Source of the DNA: an uncultured Bacteroidales bacterium
GTDB taxonomy: Bacteria > Bacteroidota > Bacteroidia > Bacteroidales > F082
DNA length: 46,929 bases
NCBI GenBank assembly: GCA_946405575.1
Contig: CAMJHP010000019.1
Location: 1-46,929, forward strand
Direction: 5' to 3'
This document shows, one piece after another, positions 32,633 through 40,421 of this stretch (position 1 is the first letter of the stretch; each line of letters opens with the position of its first letter). The notes beneath the pieces are model-generated. The model did not search any database. It was not told the DNA's origin and saw only the letters and a list, made by a program, of their open reading frames with translations. The position numbers were made by a program, and so were the translations under genes.

Positions 32633-32716
32633 GTTTTTCTCGCATATTTTTGTAAATCAACAGACATATTTCAAAAAAAACAGTAATTTTGCAGCGTGAC
32701 AGTAATAAAACATTCC

Positions 32717-33313
32717 ATGAATTCGAATTTGGGATTACAGGTAAATGCAAATAAGATAGGTGCATTGCTCGAATATATATGCAGCCAGATGCCGCATATT
32801 CATTTGCGCAAGTTACTGAAAGTAATATACCTCATGGACGAGAAATCCGTGCAGATGCGAGCCATTCCGCTAACATGGCTTGACTATTATGCATGGAAGA
32901 AAGGTCCTGTGGCTCCTAGTGTTTACGAAGTCAAGGATGGCGCTTTTGCAAATTTTGTGACATGTGTCAAAGAAGATGATGACAAATGGCATGTGTCTGC
33001 CAACAAGACGAATCCCTACGCTATCGACCAAGATTTGAAGGGCTTTAGCGAATACGAAATGGACATCATCAATAGCGTGATTGCCTATTGTAAGGACAAG
33101 TCAGCCGATGACTTGACGGACGAGACGCACAGCGAAGATTCGTTGTGGTCGCAAACGGTGTCGCATCAACATATCACTTTCGATGAGACTGGCCGTTCAG
33201 AATACCCGATTTGTCTTAACGACTTGAACGATGCCGAAGGAAAGGAAATCTATGCTGAAGCATTGGATAGCATTATGATGCAGGCTTCTCTTAATTCGGC
33301 ACTCCATGTTTGA
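32717..33313 (+). CDS. Panacea-domain (SocA/DUF4065) antitoxin
   Basis: 198 residues. The core (HIHLRKLLKVIYLMDEKSVQ, WLDYYAWKKGPVAPSVYEV, FSEYEMDIINSVIAYC) is the Panacea/DUF4065 fold, which neutralises many unrelated toxins. I chose ATG 32717 because the -7 box TAATTTTG ends only 5 nt before the in-frame GTG at 32696. It overlaps the downstream toxin gene by 8 bp. Confidence 0.88.
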   Translation: MNSNLGLQVNANKIGALLEYICSQMPHIHLRKLLKVIYLMDEKSVQMRAIPLTWLDYYAWKKGPVAPSVYEVKDGAFANFVTCVKEDDDKWHVSANKTNPYAIDQDLKGFSEYEMDIINSVIAYCKDKSADDLTDETHSEDSLWSQTVSHQHITFDETGRSEYPICLNDLNDAEGKEIYAEALDSIMMQASLNSALHV

Positions 33314-33776
33314 ACCCGGCACTGTCACATACGGATTTGCCAAAAACATAAACAATCCCAAATACAAATATGCCATCAGCATATTTAGGGACGAAGATGT
33401 GCAGGTTGTCATTCATTTCACGACCAGCCAAAGACGCGCAGGTGTCCCCGACGATCAGATAAAACACGGCATCAACCGTGACGCAGACGGCAAAGTGGTG
33501 TCGTATGTGTTTGAACCTGATGTAGAGATTGGTAACGTTCCAACGGGCGGTCGTTTCTGCTTTCCTGAACGTACGGTCATGCAGTTCGACTATGGTTTTC
33601 TACGCGGCGATGACTGGAGCTTGCAGCAACAGTTTGATGATTTGGAGGTCAAATGTCATTTGGACCGAGAAGAGTACCTTAATCTGGTCTACGCCATGTA
33701 TTGCAGCAAGCGCACACCGACCGAATACAAGCCATTTTTGGAAAAGGTGCTTGAGGAAGCATACGGTTCCAACTAA
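33306..33776 (+). CDS. Putative toxin paired with the Panacea antitoxin
   Basis: 156 residues. The N-terminal half (GTVTYGFAKNINNPKYKYAISIFRDEDVQVVIHFTTSQ) recalls the beta-barrel of PemK/MazF-type toxins; the C-terminal half (QQQFDDLEVKCHLDREEYLNLVYAMYCSK) is helical. Panacea modules pair the antitoxin with diverse toxins, and the overlapping gene arrangement makes this the toxin candidate. The toxin family is not certain. Confidence 0.7.
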   Translation: MFEPGTVTYGFAKNINNPKYKYAISIFRDEDVQVVIHFTTSQRRAGVPDDQIKHGINRDADGKVVSYVFEPDVEIGNVPTGGRFCFPERTVMQFDYGFLRGDDWSLQQQFDDLEVKCHLDREEYLNLVYAMYCSKRTPTEYKPFLEKVLEEAYGSN

Positions 33777-33815
33777 AGGATACAAGTACAAGAGATCTTT
33801 ACGTCGCGGATAAAG

Positions 33816-33962
33816 ATTATCAAGTCTAATGGCTTTCGAAATGGATTTTGCGTCTGAAATCCCGTTATCGGCGATAAAATTGATGATTTGTCGCCGGTTT
33901 TCCTCATTTCGATTTGGTTTTTCCGTTTTTATTGTCGTTTTATCGGATTCATTTTCATTCAT
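33816..33962 (-). pseudogene. Winged-helix gene fragment, right flank of the Panacea module
   Basis: Read leftward from ATG 33962: a basic/acidic linker (NESDKTTIKTEKPNRNEEN), then RRQIINFIADNGISDAKSISKAIRLD, a helix-turn-helix typical of the C-termini of AlbA_2-type ATP-binding proteins. After that homology is lost and the frame runs antisense into the toxin gene. The segment 33822-33870 is the partner of the left flank. The 33777-34039 gap holds only this fragment and an unexplained 29-codon open piece next to the PIN gene stop. Confidence 0.55.
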
Positions 33963-34039
33963 TGAAGCTATCAGTTCGAATAACCAAATGCATCTGGCTA
34001 TAGGCAATTTTATCCGCCCTTTTCTTCGCCCTTTCCAAT

Positions 34040-34549
34040 TTAAATCAAGGCATTAGGCAGATACTTCCCAAAATCCACAATCGGCAGCTTGCTTCCTTTT
34101 GCCACCACATCCTTGACAAACTGCTCGCATTCTTCAACCGACATCTTTCCTCGCATCATCGCATAATACAGGAAATCCAATGTAGTCAGATAAGTGATTT
34201 GCTGTTTTTCACAATACTCCTTAATGTCTTTCAGATTGCTGCTGCCAATGACATTGTGAGTATAACGGCAATAGGCCATACAAGCACTCTCCCCTTTGCC
34301 AAAAGTCTGCAAAAGCCTGGCATATTCGATCATCATCTCCCCTGTCGGGTTGAACGTCTCCTTTGAAATGTTCTTCAGAAAAAAGATTTGGTTGTCCAAC
34401 TGGTTTTGAATGGATCCAATCTCATCATATACCGTACTCAAAACGACATGTTCATATTCCGGCAATATTTCCGGCAACATGTTAAGCCGTCCCGCCTTGG
34501 CGAAATGAAGCAACACGTCAGCATCCAGTATGATTTTGACCTTCTCCAT
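34040..34549 (-). CDS. PIN-like domain protein
   Basis: 169 residues. IILDADVLLHFAKAGRLNMLPEIL (D9, D11) is the PIN N-terminal acidic motif. FGKGESACMAYCRYTHNVIGSSNLKDIKEYC with its GE and SNLKD acidic residues, and the late TTLDFLYYAM, complete a DUF3368-like ribonuclease pattern. The start overlaps the metallopeptidase gene by 32 bp. It may be the toxin or effector of the XRE/ImmA unit. Confidence 0.78.
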   Translation of the reverse strand: MEKVKIILDADVLLHFAKAGRLNMLPEILPEYEHVVLSTVYDEIGSIQNQLDNQIFFLKNISKETFNPTGEMMIEYARLLQTFGKGESACMAYCRYTHNVIGSSNLKDIKEYCEKQQITYLTTLDFLYYAMMRGKMSVEECEQFVKDVVAKGSKLPIVDFGKYLPNALI

Positions 34550-35252
34550 AGCCGATTAGGTTGAGCAGTTCGAGATAATGCCCTTCGGAAATTCTTTCCT
34601 CATCGAATAACTTACGAGCCTTGGAGCCAAAATCACCGATGACCAATCCTTCGTTTCCTTTTGAATAGAGTTCAACATCATATCCCCGCAAAGTTGCCTC
34701 CTGCGTAATCGAAATCGACAACAGCGCGTCTGCAGACACAGGACTGATAACATGCAATTCTTTCAGCCTCACCACCAAAGTATGATGCGAAACCCCATAA
34801 AGATGCTCCATCCGAAGCAACGTGTCAATACTGGCACTTTTGCTGACAATCTCATCGGATGGAATGTTTTTCAGCAAACCTTCCTTGGGCATCAGCAAAG
34901 CGGAAGCGAACAGGTTGGCCGACCTCTCAGCAGCATCGGTATAGATTGAGTTGTCGCAGAAATGCGGCTGGGGATTCTCGTCGTAATACAAATGGTACAA
35001 CTCGTGTGCAATGGTAAAGTGCTGCCGTCCCCGCCTCGAATTGCTGTTCACCAACATGAAACGATGCTTCTTGTCTGGGGTCAGAAGCGACAATCCAAAT
35101 AATTTATCAGACAAGGGCCGATAGAGCGTCATCACATTCAATTGACGGAGGGCAGTCTTCATATTGAGCGGCTCCGTTGCGGAAACACGCAGCAACTCGC
35201 TTCGCATCTTTCCTGCAAGGATTTCGGCCGTTTCAAGGTTCAGCTTTTTCAT
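34518..35252 (-). CDS. ImmA/IrrE family metallo-endopeptidase
   Basis: 244 residues. The zinc motif HELYH (83-87) is preceded by GRQHFTIA and followed by the third ligand region AAERSANLFASALLMP (E109), then a helical C-terminal domain. ImmA/IrrE proteases typically cleave a partner XRE repressor. Here the XRE gene lies immediately upstream with a 4-bp overlap, and the PIN gene follows. Confidence 0.92.
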   Translation of the reverse strand: MKKLNLETAEILAGKMRSELLRVSATEPLNMKTALRQLNVMTLYRPLSDKLFGLSLLTPDKKHRFMLVNSNSRRGRQHFTIAHELYHLYYDENPQPHFCDNSIYTDAAERSANLFASALLMPKEGLLKNIPSDEIVSKSASIDTLLRMEHLYGVSHHTLVVRLKELHVISPVSADALLSISITQEATLRGYDVELYSKGNEGLVIGDFGSKARKLFDEERISEGHYLELLNLIGYGEGQNHTGC

Positions 35253-35584
35253 TTTCCCAACAGCCTTTCCATCTTAAGATAATTCATCACGACGCTCTTG
35301 AACGAGGCCACTTCTCGCATATCGTCAGCGCTAAGGTCATCAGCACGGAAAGCGCAGACCAGCATATTGCGGACTGCCGTTTCGTCTTCCTCGAAGAGAA
35401 GCGCCAATTCGCAGCCGAACAAATCCGCCGCCTTTTGCAGCACCTCCAAAGGCGTTTCGCGCTCGCCTGCCTCATAGTTGGCGTAAGCCGAACGCCCAAC
35501 ACCAAGATATTCAGCCATTTTCTCTTGCGTATAGCCGTTGGCCTCACGCAAGGCTTTCAGGTTTCTGCCTGTGATTGTGTTCAT
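35249..35584 (-). CDS. XRE family helix-turn-helix regulator
   Basis: 111 residues. LKALREANGYTQEKMAEYLGVGRSAYANYEAGERETPLEVLQKAADLF (about 9-56) is a classical Cro/C1-type domain. The C-terminal part (RNMLVCAFRADDLSADDMREVASFKSVVMNYLKM) is likely the dimerisation and ImmA-sensing region. It is the first gene of the XRE-ImmA-PIN operon, with a TATTTTTG -7 box at 35617-35624 (minus) inside the left operator arm. Confidence 0.92.
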   Translation of the reverse strand: MNTITGRNLKALREANGYTQEKMAEYLGVGRSAYANYEAGERETPLEVLQKAADLFGCELALLFEEDETAVRNMLVCAFRADDLSADDMREVASFKSVVMNYLKMERLLGK

Positions 35585-35611
35585 TTTGACCCTTTTTTAA
35601 CTTCTTTTTTA

Positions 35612-35674
35612 CGTGGCAAAAATACAAAATATTTCGATAATTATACATTTTGCCACGGAATTTATGTATTTTTG
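35612..35674. promoter_or_regulatory. Divergent promoter with shared operator
   Basis: CGTGGCAAAA (35612-35621) and TTTTGCCACG (35648-35657) are perfect inverted 10-bp arms with a 26-nt centre. The left arm overlaps the leftward -7 box of the XRE gene (35617-35624). The right arm lies just upstream of the rightward -7 box TATTTTTG (35667-35674) of the small gene. The XRE protein probably controls both directions. Confidence 0.75.
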
Positions 35675-35694
35675 CAGAACAAAAACAATATAAA

Positions 35695-36095
35695 ATGAAC
35701 ACCGACAAACTAGCACTAAATCAATTGACAATGACAAAGAACCTTCCAGGAGCAGCCAAATGCATGAACTCTGTGTTTTCAGCCATTGTCTTGAACATCT
35801 CCATCCCTTTCACGAGGGACGACTTGCACCAACTTTACGATTATGACAAAGCCTTGTACAAAGCTGCCATTGAAAAGAACGACAATTTCCCTGACGACAC
35901 CAAAGAAAGGAAAAAAGGCGAAATCGAAGTCTTGTTTTCCGAAGCGTAAATGATAGACATGTCTTTGATGCCTTCCGATGTTTATTATCCACCTACCAAC
36001 TTGCCCTGTTTGGCGACCATTTTGAATTCGATTGCTGTTCAAGCATTCTTGACACGATTGAAGGAGATAATGTCGAATTGATGGAAGACAACTAA
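35695..36095 (+). pseudogene. Small gene broken by a one-base frameshift
   Basis: From ATG 35695 the frame ends after 84 codons at 35949. One extra base in the TTTT run at 35935-35938 would join it to a downstream frame encoding RSVNDRHVFDAFRCLL, then STYQLALFGDHFEFD, and ending at 36095, about 133 residues in total. The downstream part has convincing protein-like composition. The family is not recognised. It shares the operator region with the XRE gene. A sequencing or assembly error at the homopolymer is possible. Confidence 0.6.
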
Positions 36096-36120
36096 AACGA
36101 AAAGTACTTTGCAAAATTAA

Positions 36121-36165
36121 AATCTTTATTTCATCCTCTGTCAAACCATATATGTATTCAATCAG
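36121..36165 (-). repeat. Methylase gene-tail copy downstream of DUF4238
   Basis: Read leftward this encodes LIEYIYGLTEDEIKIL, matching LVYQLYGLTEDEIRIV at the very end of the Eco57I-type methylase (37184-37228). The first 32 bases agree at 27 positions. The DUF4238 gene lies between the two copies, and its stop codon falls within this copy in another frame. Confidence 0.7.
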
Positions 36166-37096
36166 TTTTGTTTTCATCTATGGCCTTCATTTTCTTCGCT
36201 ATCTCAAAACCGCCAAGCTTATCAACAAGAAACCTTTGAGAAAACGCATATTGACAAGCGTTTGCATAACCTATATGATCCTTGAAAGCTTCCTCAAATA
36301 ATCCGTCTGTACTACTATACATATTATAATAGCGATAATCATAAATAGATAATAGTAATTTTGGATTAAGAGGGACCATTATTTCTGCGCCATAATCCGT
36401 TAACCCCCAGTTTTGTTCCACGACATCTTCACATCGATGTATTATATTCACAGGGTGGTCACTTGTATATAATTCTTCTTTAGAAGAGTAGTAAAAATGC
36501 CAATAGCATTTCGACAGATGATCTGCAATACTATTAATCTGCCTTTCATCCATAAAAGTCATCGTAGCATGTGTTGCGACTTCATCATTAACAGATACTA
36601 CAGGAAGATTAACCATCTCTGGCTTTTTTAACTCATGTGATAGACCTTGTTTGAACAATCTAACCATCTTCTCTTCTACATCTTGTACTTCACACAAAAC
36701 CTTATGCCTAATCGCCGGAGTTCTTAAATACTGAATAATTATAAGCTTCGCAATAATCCACTTGCTTTCATCAGTAAGCCCAAAGTAAAAGTATTTGTTA
36801 TTGTATCGAGTATCTGTTTCATTTCTTATCCAATCCAAAACCATCAAATAATCAGATTCAATCGATTCCGCAAAAAAATCTTTTTCAATACTTAAATTAT
36901 TCAATGTACAGTCCTGCTGATTACCTAAAAAACTATCAGATAGTCTATAAAAAGATGTTCCGTATAGTATATCGCCAGCATTTTTTATAAACTGTTTTCC
37001 TGTTATTTTATCAAAAACATGAAGCAAATAATCATTATCATAGCTGAATTGCTTTAAATAGCATACAGGTACATAATGATGCTTTTTAGATTCCAT
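36158..37096 (-). CDS. DUF4238 domain protein
   Basis: 312 residues from ATG 37096; the longer frame starts upstream of the promoter. KKHHYVPVCYLKQFSYDNDYLLHVFDKITGK and IEKDFFAESIESDYLMVLDWI, then a later YTSDHPV and PLNPKLLLSIYD, are the DUF4238 hallmarks. The function is unknown, and the family is frequent in accessory and defence regions. It has its own consensus promoter. It is bordered by two copies of the methylase 3' end, suggesting it was inserted there. Confidence 0.9.
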   Translation of the reverse strand: MESKKHHYVPVCYLKQFSYDNDYLLHVFDKITGKQFIKNAGDILYGTSFYRLSDSFLGNQQDCTLNNLSIEKDFFAESIESDYLMVLDWIRNETDTRYNNKYFYFGLTDESKWIIAKLIIIQYLRTPAIRHKVLCEVQDVEEKMVRLFKQGLSHELKKPEMVNLPVVSVNDEVATHATMTFMDERQINSIADHLSKCYWHFYYSSKEELYTSDHPVNIIHRCEDVVEQNWGLTDYGAEIMVPLNPKLLLSIYDYRYYNMYSSTDGLFEEAFKDHIGYANACQYAFSQRFLVDKLGGFEIAKKMKAIDENKTD

Positions 37097-37117
37097 ATTC
37101 AATTTTTGTTTGATTAG

Positions 37118-37148
37118 CAAAAGTACATAAAACTTCAACAATAACAAA
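37118..37148 (-). promoter_or_regulatory. DUF4238 promoter
   Basis: On the minus strand TTTG (37145-37148), a 19-nt spacer and TACTTTTG (37118-37125) match the Bacteroidota consensus exactly, 21 nt before the ATG. The gene is therefore independently transcribed despite lying behind the methylase. Confidence 0.8.
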
Positions 37149-37168
37149 CAAGGTTTGTTCCAACCAAT

Positions 37169-38281
37169 TTATTTCCCTTCCACAATCCTGATTTCATCCT
37201 CCGTCAATCCATAAAGTTGATAAACAAGACCGTCGATTTCGGATTCCAATGCTTTTATTCTTCCGTCATAGTCTTTTCCAACTGCATCTTGTAATTCAAA
37301 GAAAAGCTTTTCAAATGGTCTCTCATCAACATTATCTCTTATCGGCACGGTCGCCATCTTATTCCCATCCAACTTGCACCGACCATCTTCCGTTCCATCA
37401 CCATAGGCCACAAATTTTATCTTCTTGAAATACTTGAAGAGGGAGGAATTCAAGAAACAGAAAAGAAACTTGCTCTTATTGGCAATGATATAGCATGAAT
37501 TATTGACATAATGCTTCTCCGTGTCATAATAAAACTCATGATTTCTGGCCGTGTGGATATAAATCAATTTCTCTTCATCAAAATCCCGATAGTAATTTGC
37601 GCCCCATCTTTGCAAAGCATACCACTCATATCTAATGCCCGTTTCATCTTTATTTCTACCTGCCAATTCATTGTAATTAGAAAGTAAGTATCTATAGAGA
37701 GATGGATATTCTTCTTTCAACTTGCTTTCTGCTTTTTGCAACGCTTCTTTTGGTGGTAATTTCTCCGCGATTTCAAACGGCAAGGGGAAATGCCATGGCA
37801 CAAACAATAGCCATTGTTCTGGCCCTGTGTATTTGTACTTTCTAATGTCTCTACTCCTAAATGCTTTCTTTATTACAGCATTTGTTTTCTTCTTTTCTTC
37901 CTGTGAAGAACAGCCTGATAGAATTTGATCTCTAACAATCCGTGTCAGCATAAAGCATTGATTCAAACCCGTTTTAACACCACTATAAATGCGATTATTG
38001 ACAAATTCAGTCAACGGAATGGAATTCTTGTTCAATTTACCCAAGATTGAGAGTTCTTCTCCACGAACAAATTGCCATTCCGATTCATGCTTTATTACTC
38101 GCAAATAGTCGCCTGAAGTCAATGTTGAGAGATTTAGATTGTTCAAAGTTTTTACAGGAAAATACTTTGTATCTGTAATGGATTGACGTTTACACAATAA
38201 AGTAATGCCAGCATCGGTTGATGCGTTATTAAACACTGGCAATTCAAAAGAAATCAATAAAAGAAACGACATCAACATCAT
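37169..38281 (-). CDS. Eco57I-type methylase, C-terminal part after a frameshift
   Basis: 370 residues in a different frame from the N-terminal part. The sequence ELPVFNNASTDAGITLLCKR, then a TaqI-like target-recognition and specificity domain (FRSRDIRKYKYTGPEQWLLFVPWHF, NNSCYIIANKSKFLFCFLNSSLFKYF), continues directly from the upstream product if one base is removed at 38246-38249. An ATG-ATG-TTG-ATG start cluster just before the junction could allow re-initiation. The normal single-chain length would be about 1,080 residues. Confidence 0.8.
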   Translation of the reverse strand: MMLMSFLLLISFELPVFNNASTDAGITLLCKRQSITDTKYFPVKTLNNLNLSTLTSGDYLRVIKHESEWQFVRGEELSILGKLNKNSIPLTEFVNNRIYSGVKTGLNQCFMLTRIVRDQILSGCSSQEEKKKTNAVIKKAFRSRDIRKYKYTGPEQWLLFVPWHFPLPFEIAEKLPPKEALQKAESKLKEEYPSLYRYLLSNYNELAGRNKDETGIRYEWYALQRWGANYYRDFDEEKLIYIHTARNHEFYYDTEKHYVNNSCYIIANKSKFLFCFLNSSLFKYFKKIKFVAYGDGTEDGRCKLDGNKMATVPIRDNVDERPFEKLFFELQDAVGKDYDGRIKALESEIDGLVYQLYGLTEDEIRIVEGK

Positions 38282-40412
38282 TGGCGAATGACCTTCGGAT
38301 GCTTCTTCCGTATTGAGTTTTCAAAAACTTATTCGATGTGATGAATGTCAAAATTCCATTATCGCACAGGATTTTAATGCCCAATCCAAAGAAATACACC
38401 AGTATATCGGCAGTGCCCTCACCAACCTCAGGATAAATTGAACAGAGCAATCTTTTATATGCGTGTTCAAGTTTTTCTTGACGAATATACGGCGGATTCC
38501 CAATAACAATATCAAACCCTCCCTTAGAAAACACATCATGGAACCAAGTGTGCCAAAGGAAAAACTGGTCGTTGCCCGAAAGTTCTAGGTCACCGAAGTC
38601 AACGTTGATGTGTTGCTCTCGGAGTTGTCGCTTCACATTTTCGATAATGCGAATACGAAGGGATTGCTTTTCTTTGTGGTCGGTACAGTCAAAGTATTGG
38701 GAAAGCATGTCACGAAGTTCTTTGCGATACACGTCAATCATGTCGTCGAAGAAGGTGAGCATTCCTGTGTCATCCGCTTTCTTTTCCGTCATCGTGGAAA
38801 GGTCAACACCTTTGTACTGTTCCAAAAGCGAGTTGCCTTGCATAATCTTAAAATCAAGGTTGGGCAATGCCTGCGGTGTTTCCTCATCAACAATGAGGGA
38901 AAGCCAGAAACGAAGTCGGGCAATATCAACGGCACCTCGCTCGATGTCAACGCCGTAAACATTCTGTTGAATGATATGTTTTTTGATTTCTGCCGCTTGG
39001 TGTTGGCTGATGCCTTCCAAGGCAGTACGGCAGAGGAACAACTCTTTCAGCAAGCCCATCGGGAAGGCTCCCGAGCCAATGGCGGGGTCGCATATCTTGA
39101 CATCCTTCAATAATTGGTCGGTGTTCTTTGGCAAATGCTCCTGAACTTGGTGTGTGGTCACAAACTGCCGAATGGCCTCTTTTGTCGTCTCGTCCTCAAT
39201 ACCTGTCTGCAAATAAGCAATGAGACTTTCGCGGCACATATAACTGACAATCTCCTTGGGCGTATAGAAAGCACCTTTATCCTTATTGTCTTCAAGCAAG
39301 TTCTCGAAGATGCGCCCCAACATCTCAGGGTCAACGCCGACTTCTGCGTCATCAGGGTCATTCTCGTCAATGGTGAAGTTGTAGGAGGCAAAGAAGTCGA
39401 GCAACGATTTCATGTATTTTTCAAGCAACGGAAAGTCCATTTCGTCTGCGACTTCTTGCTCAAACAAACCGCCATTCAGATAGGGAGTGCGATACTGCGG
39501 CAACTTCTTTTCATTTTCTGAATTTAAGTCATTGAAAAGAGGTTCAAGCACTTTGTCGACAAAATGATCTTTGTCATTACAACGGGCAAAGAGGTTTTGA
39601 ATAAACTCTGAATCACCGCTTCCCCATTCGTCATGGATGCCGACACCCAGCCAGCCTTTCTTTTGTAGGAACTGGAGGAACACGAGTCGTCCCATTAGCT
39701 TCTTCACATAGTCGCGAATCGCTTTTTCAGGATTCGGGAAGCGTGAGAATTGTTGCATAATGTGCTGACAAGGCTTGCCTTCAAGACGTTCTTCCCACTT
39801 GTTGGCCACCTTCACCATGCGTTTGCCAGTAATGTAGAAAATGATGTCCTCATATTGTTTCTTGTAACCATCGAAAAACATGTCACTTACAGCATCAACG
39901 GAAAAAGCTTTGGTCAAATCCTTTAATGAAAGACCGCTGTCACGCAATCTCTCAAATTGCTGGATGGCGGTACGGCTGCGGTGACCTTCACCCAACAGAT
40001 AGGTGAACCGTCGTGCATCGGTGGTCTCCTTCTGATAACTTCCATCCTCAGCAAACTTCCACGCTTCGCTAACGTATGAAAAGCGCAGCACACTTTCGCT
40101 TTTGCGATAGCAGAACATGAAAGCACCTGCATTGCCATTATTGCGCCAAGTAGTGAGCAGCATATCGCGTATGCCACGACGGTTGCGCTCAATGTCAACG
40201 CTGTCGGCCAATTCCACCTCATAGACGGCAATGGTTTGCTCGTCGCTGAGTGTTATGGCGCCCAACCATAGGGCTTGTTTGGCAAACGCACTGCTTGTTG
40301 CTACAATTGAAGGCGTGCTCCAAAACTTGATTTTGCTGCCGAAGATGTCACGCAATAGTAGTTGCCAGTTCTGGCGGTTGTATCTCGATTCAATGATTTC
40401 CTTATAGTTCAT
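38244..40412 (-). CDS. Eco57I-type N6-adenine DNA methylase, N-terminal part
   Basis: 722 residues. GAFYTPKEIV (380-389), SAM motif DPAIGSGAF (442-450), the ERGAVDIARLRFWLSL region and catalytic NPPYIRQEK (639-647) identify an Eco57I/PglX-like gamma-class m6A methylase. The N-terminal 240 residues are the usual helper region of this family. The reading frame stops at TTCTTTTGA, where removal of one T restores fusion with the downstream specificity domain. It follows the helicase gene by 9 bp. Confidence 0.88.
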   Translation of the reverse strand: MNYKEIIESRYNRQNWQLLLRDIFGSKIKFWSTPSIVATSSAFAKQALWLGAITLSDEQTIAVYEVELADSVDIERNRRGIRDMLLTTWRNNGNAGAFMFCYRKSESVLRFSYVSEAWKFAEDGSYQKETTDARRFTYLLGEGHRSRTAIQQFERLRDSGLSLKDLTKAFSVDAVSDMFFDGYKKQYEDIIFYITGKRMVKVANKWEERLEGKPCQHIMQQFSRFPNPEKAIRDYVKKLMGRLVFLQFLQKKGWLGVGIHDEWGSGDSEFIQNLFARCNDKDHFVDKVLEPLFNDLNSENEKKLPQYRTPYLNGGLFEQEVADEMDFPLLEKYMKSLLDFFASYNFTIDENDPDDAEVGVDPEMLGRIFENLLEDNKDKGAFYTPKEIVSYMCRESLIAYLQTGIEDETTKEAIRQFVTTHQVQEHLPKNTDQLLKDVKICDPAIGSGAFPMGLLKELFLCRTALEGISQHQAAEIKKHIIQQNVYGVDIERGAVDIARLRFWLSLIVDEETPQALPNLDFKIMQGNSLLEQYKGVDLSTMTEKKADDTGMLTFFDDMIDVYRKELRDMLSQYFDCTDHKEKQSLRIRIIENVKRQLREQHINVDFGDLELSGNDQFFLWHTWFHDVFSKGGFDIVIGNPPYIRQEKLEHAYKRLLCSIYPEVGEGTADILVYFFGLGIKILCDNGILTFITSNKFLKTQYGRSIRRSFANDVDVVSFIDFF

Positions 40413-40421
40413 GGGACTTGA

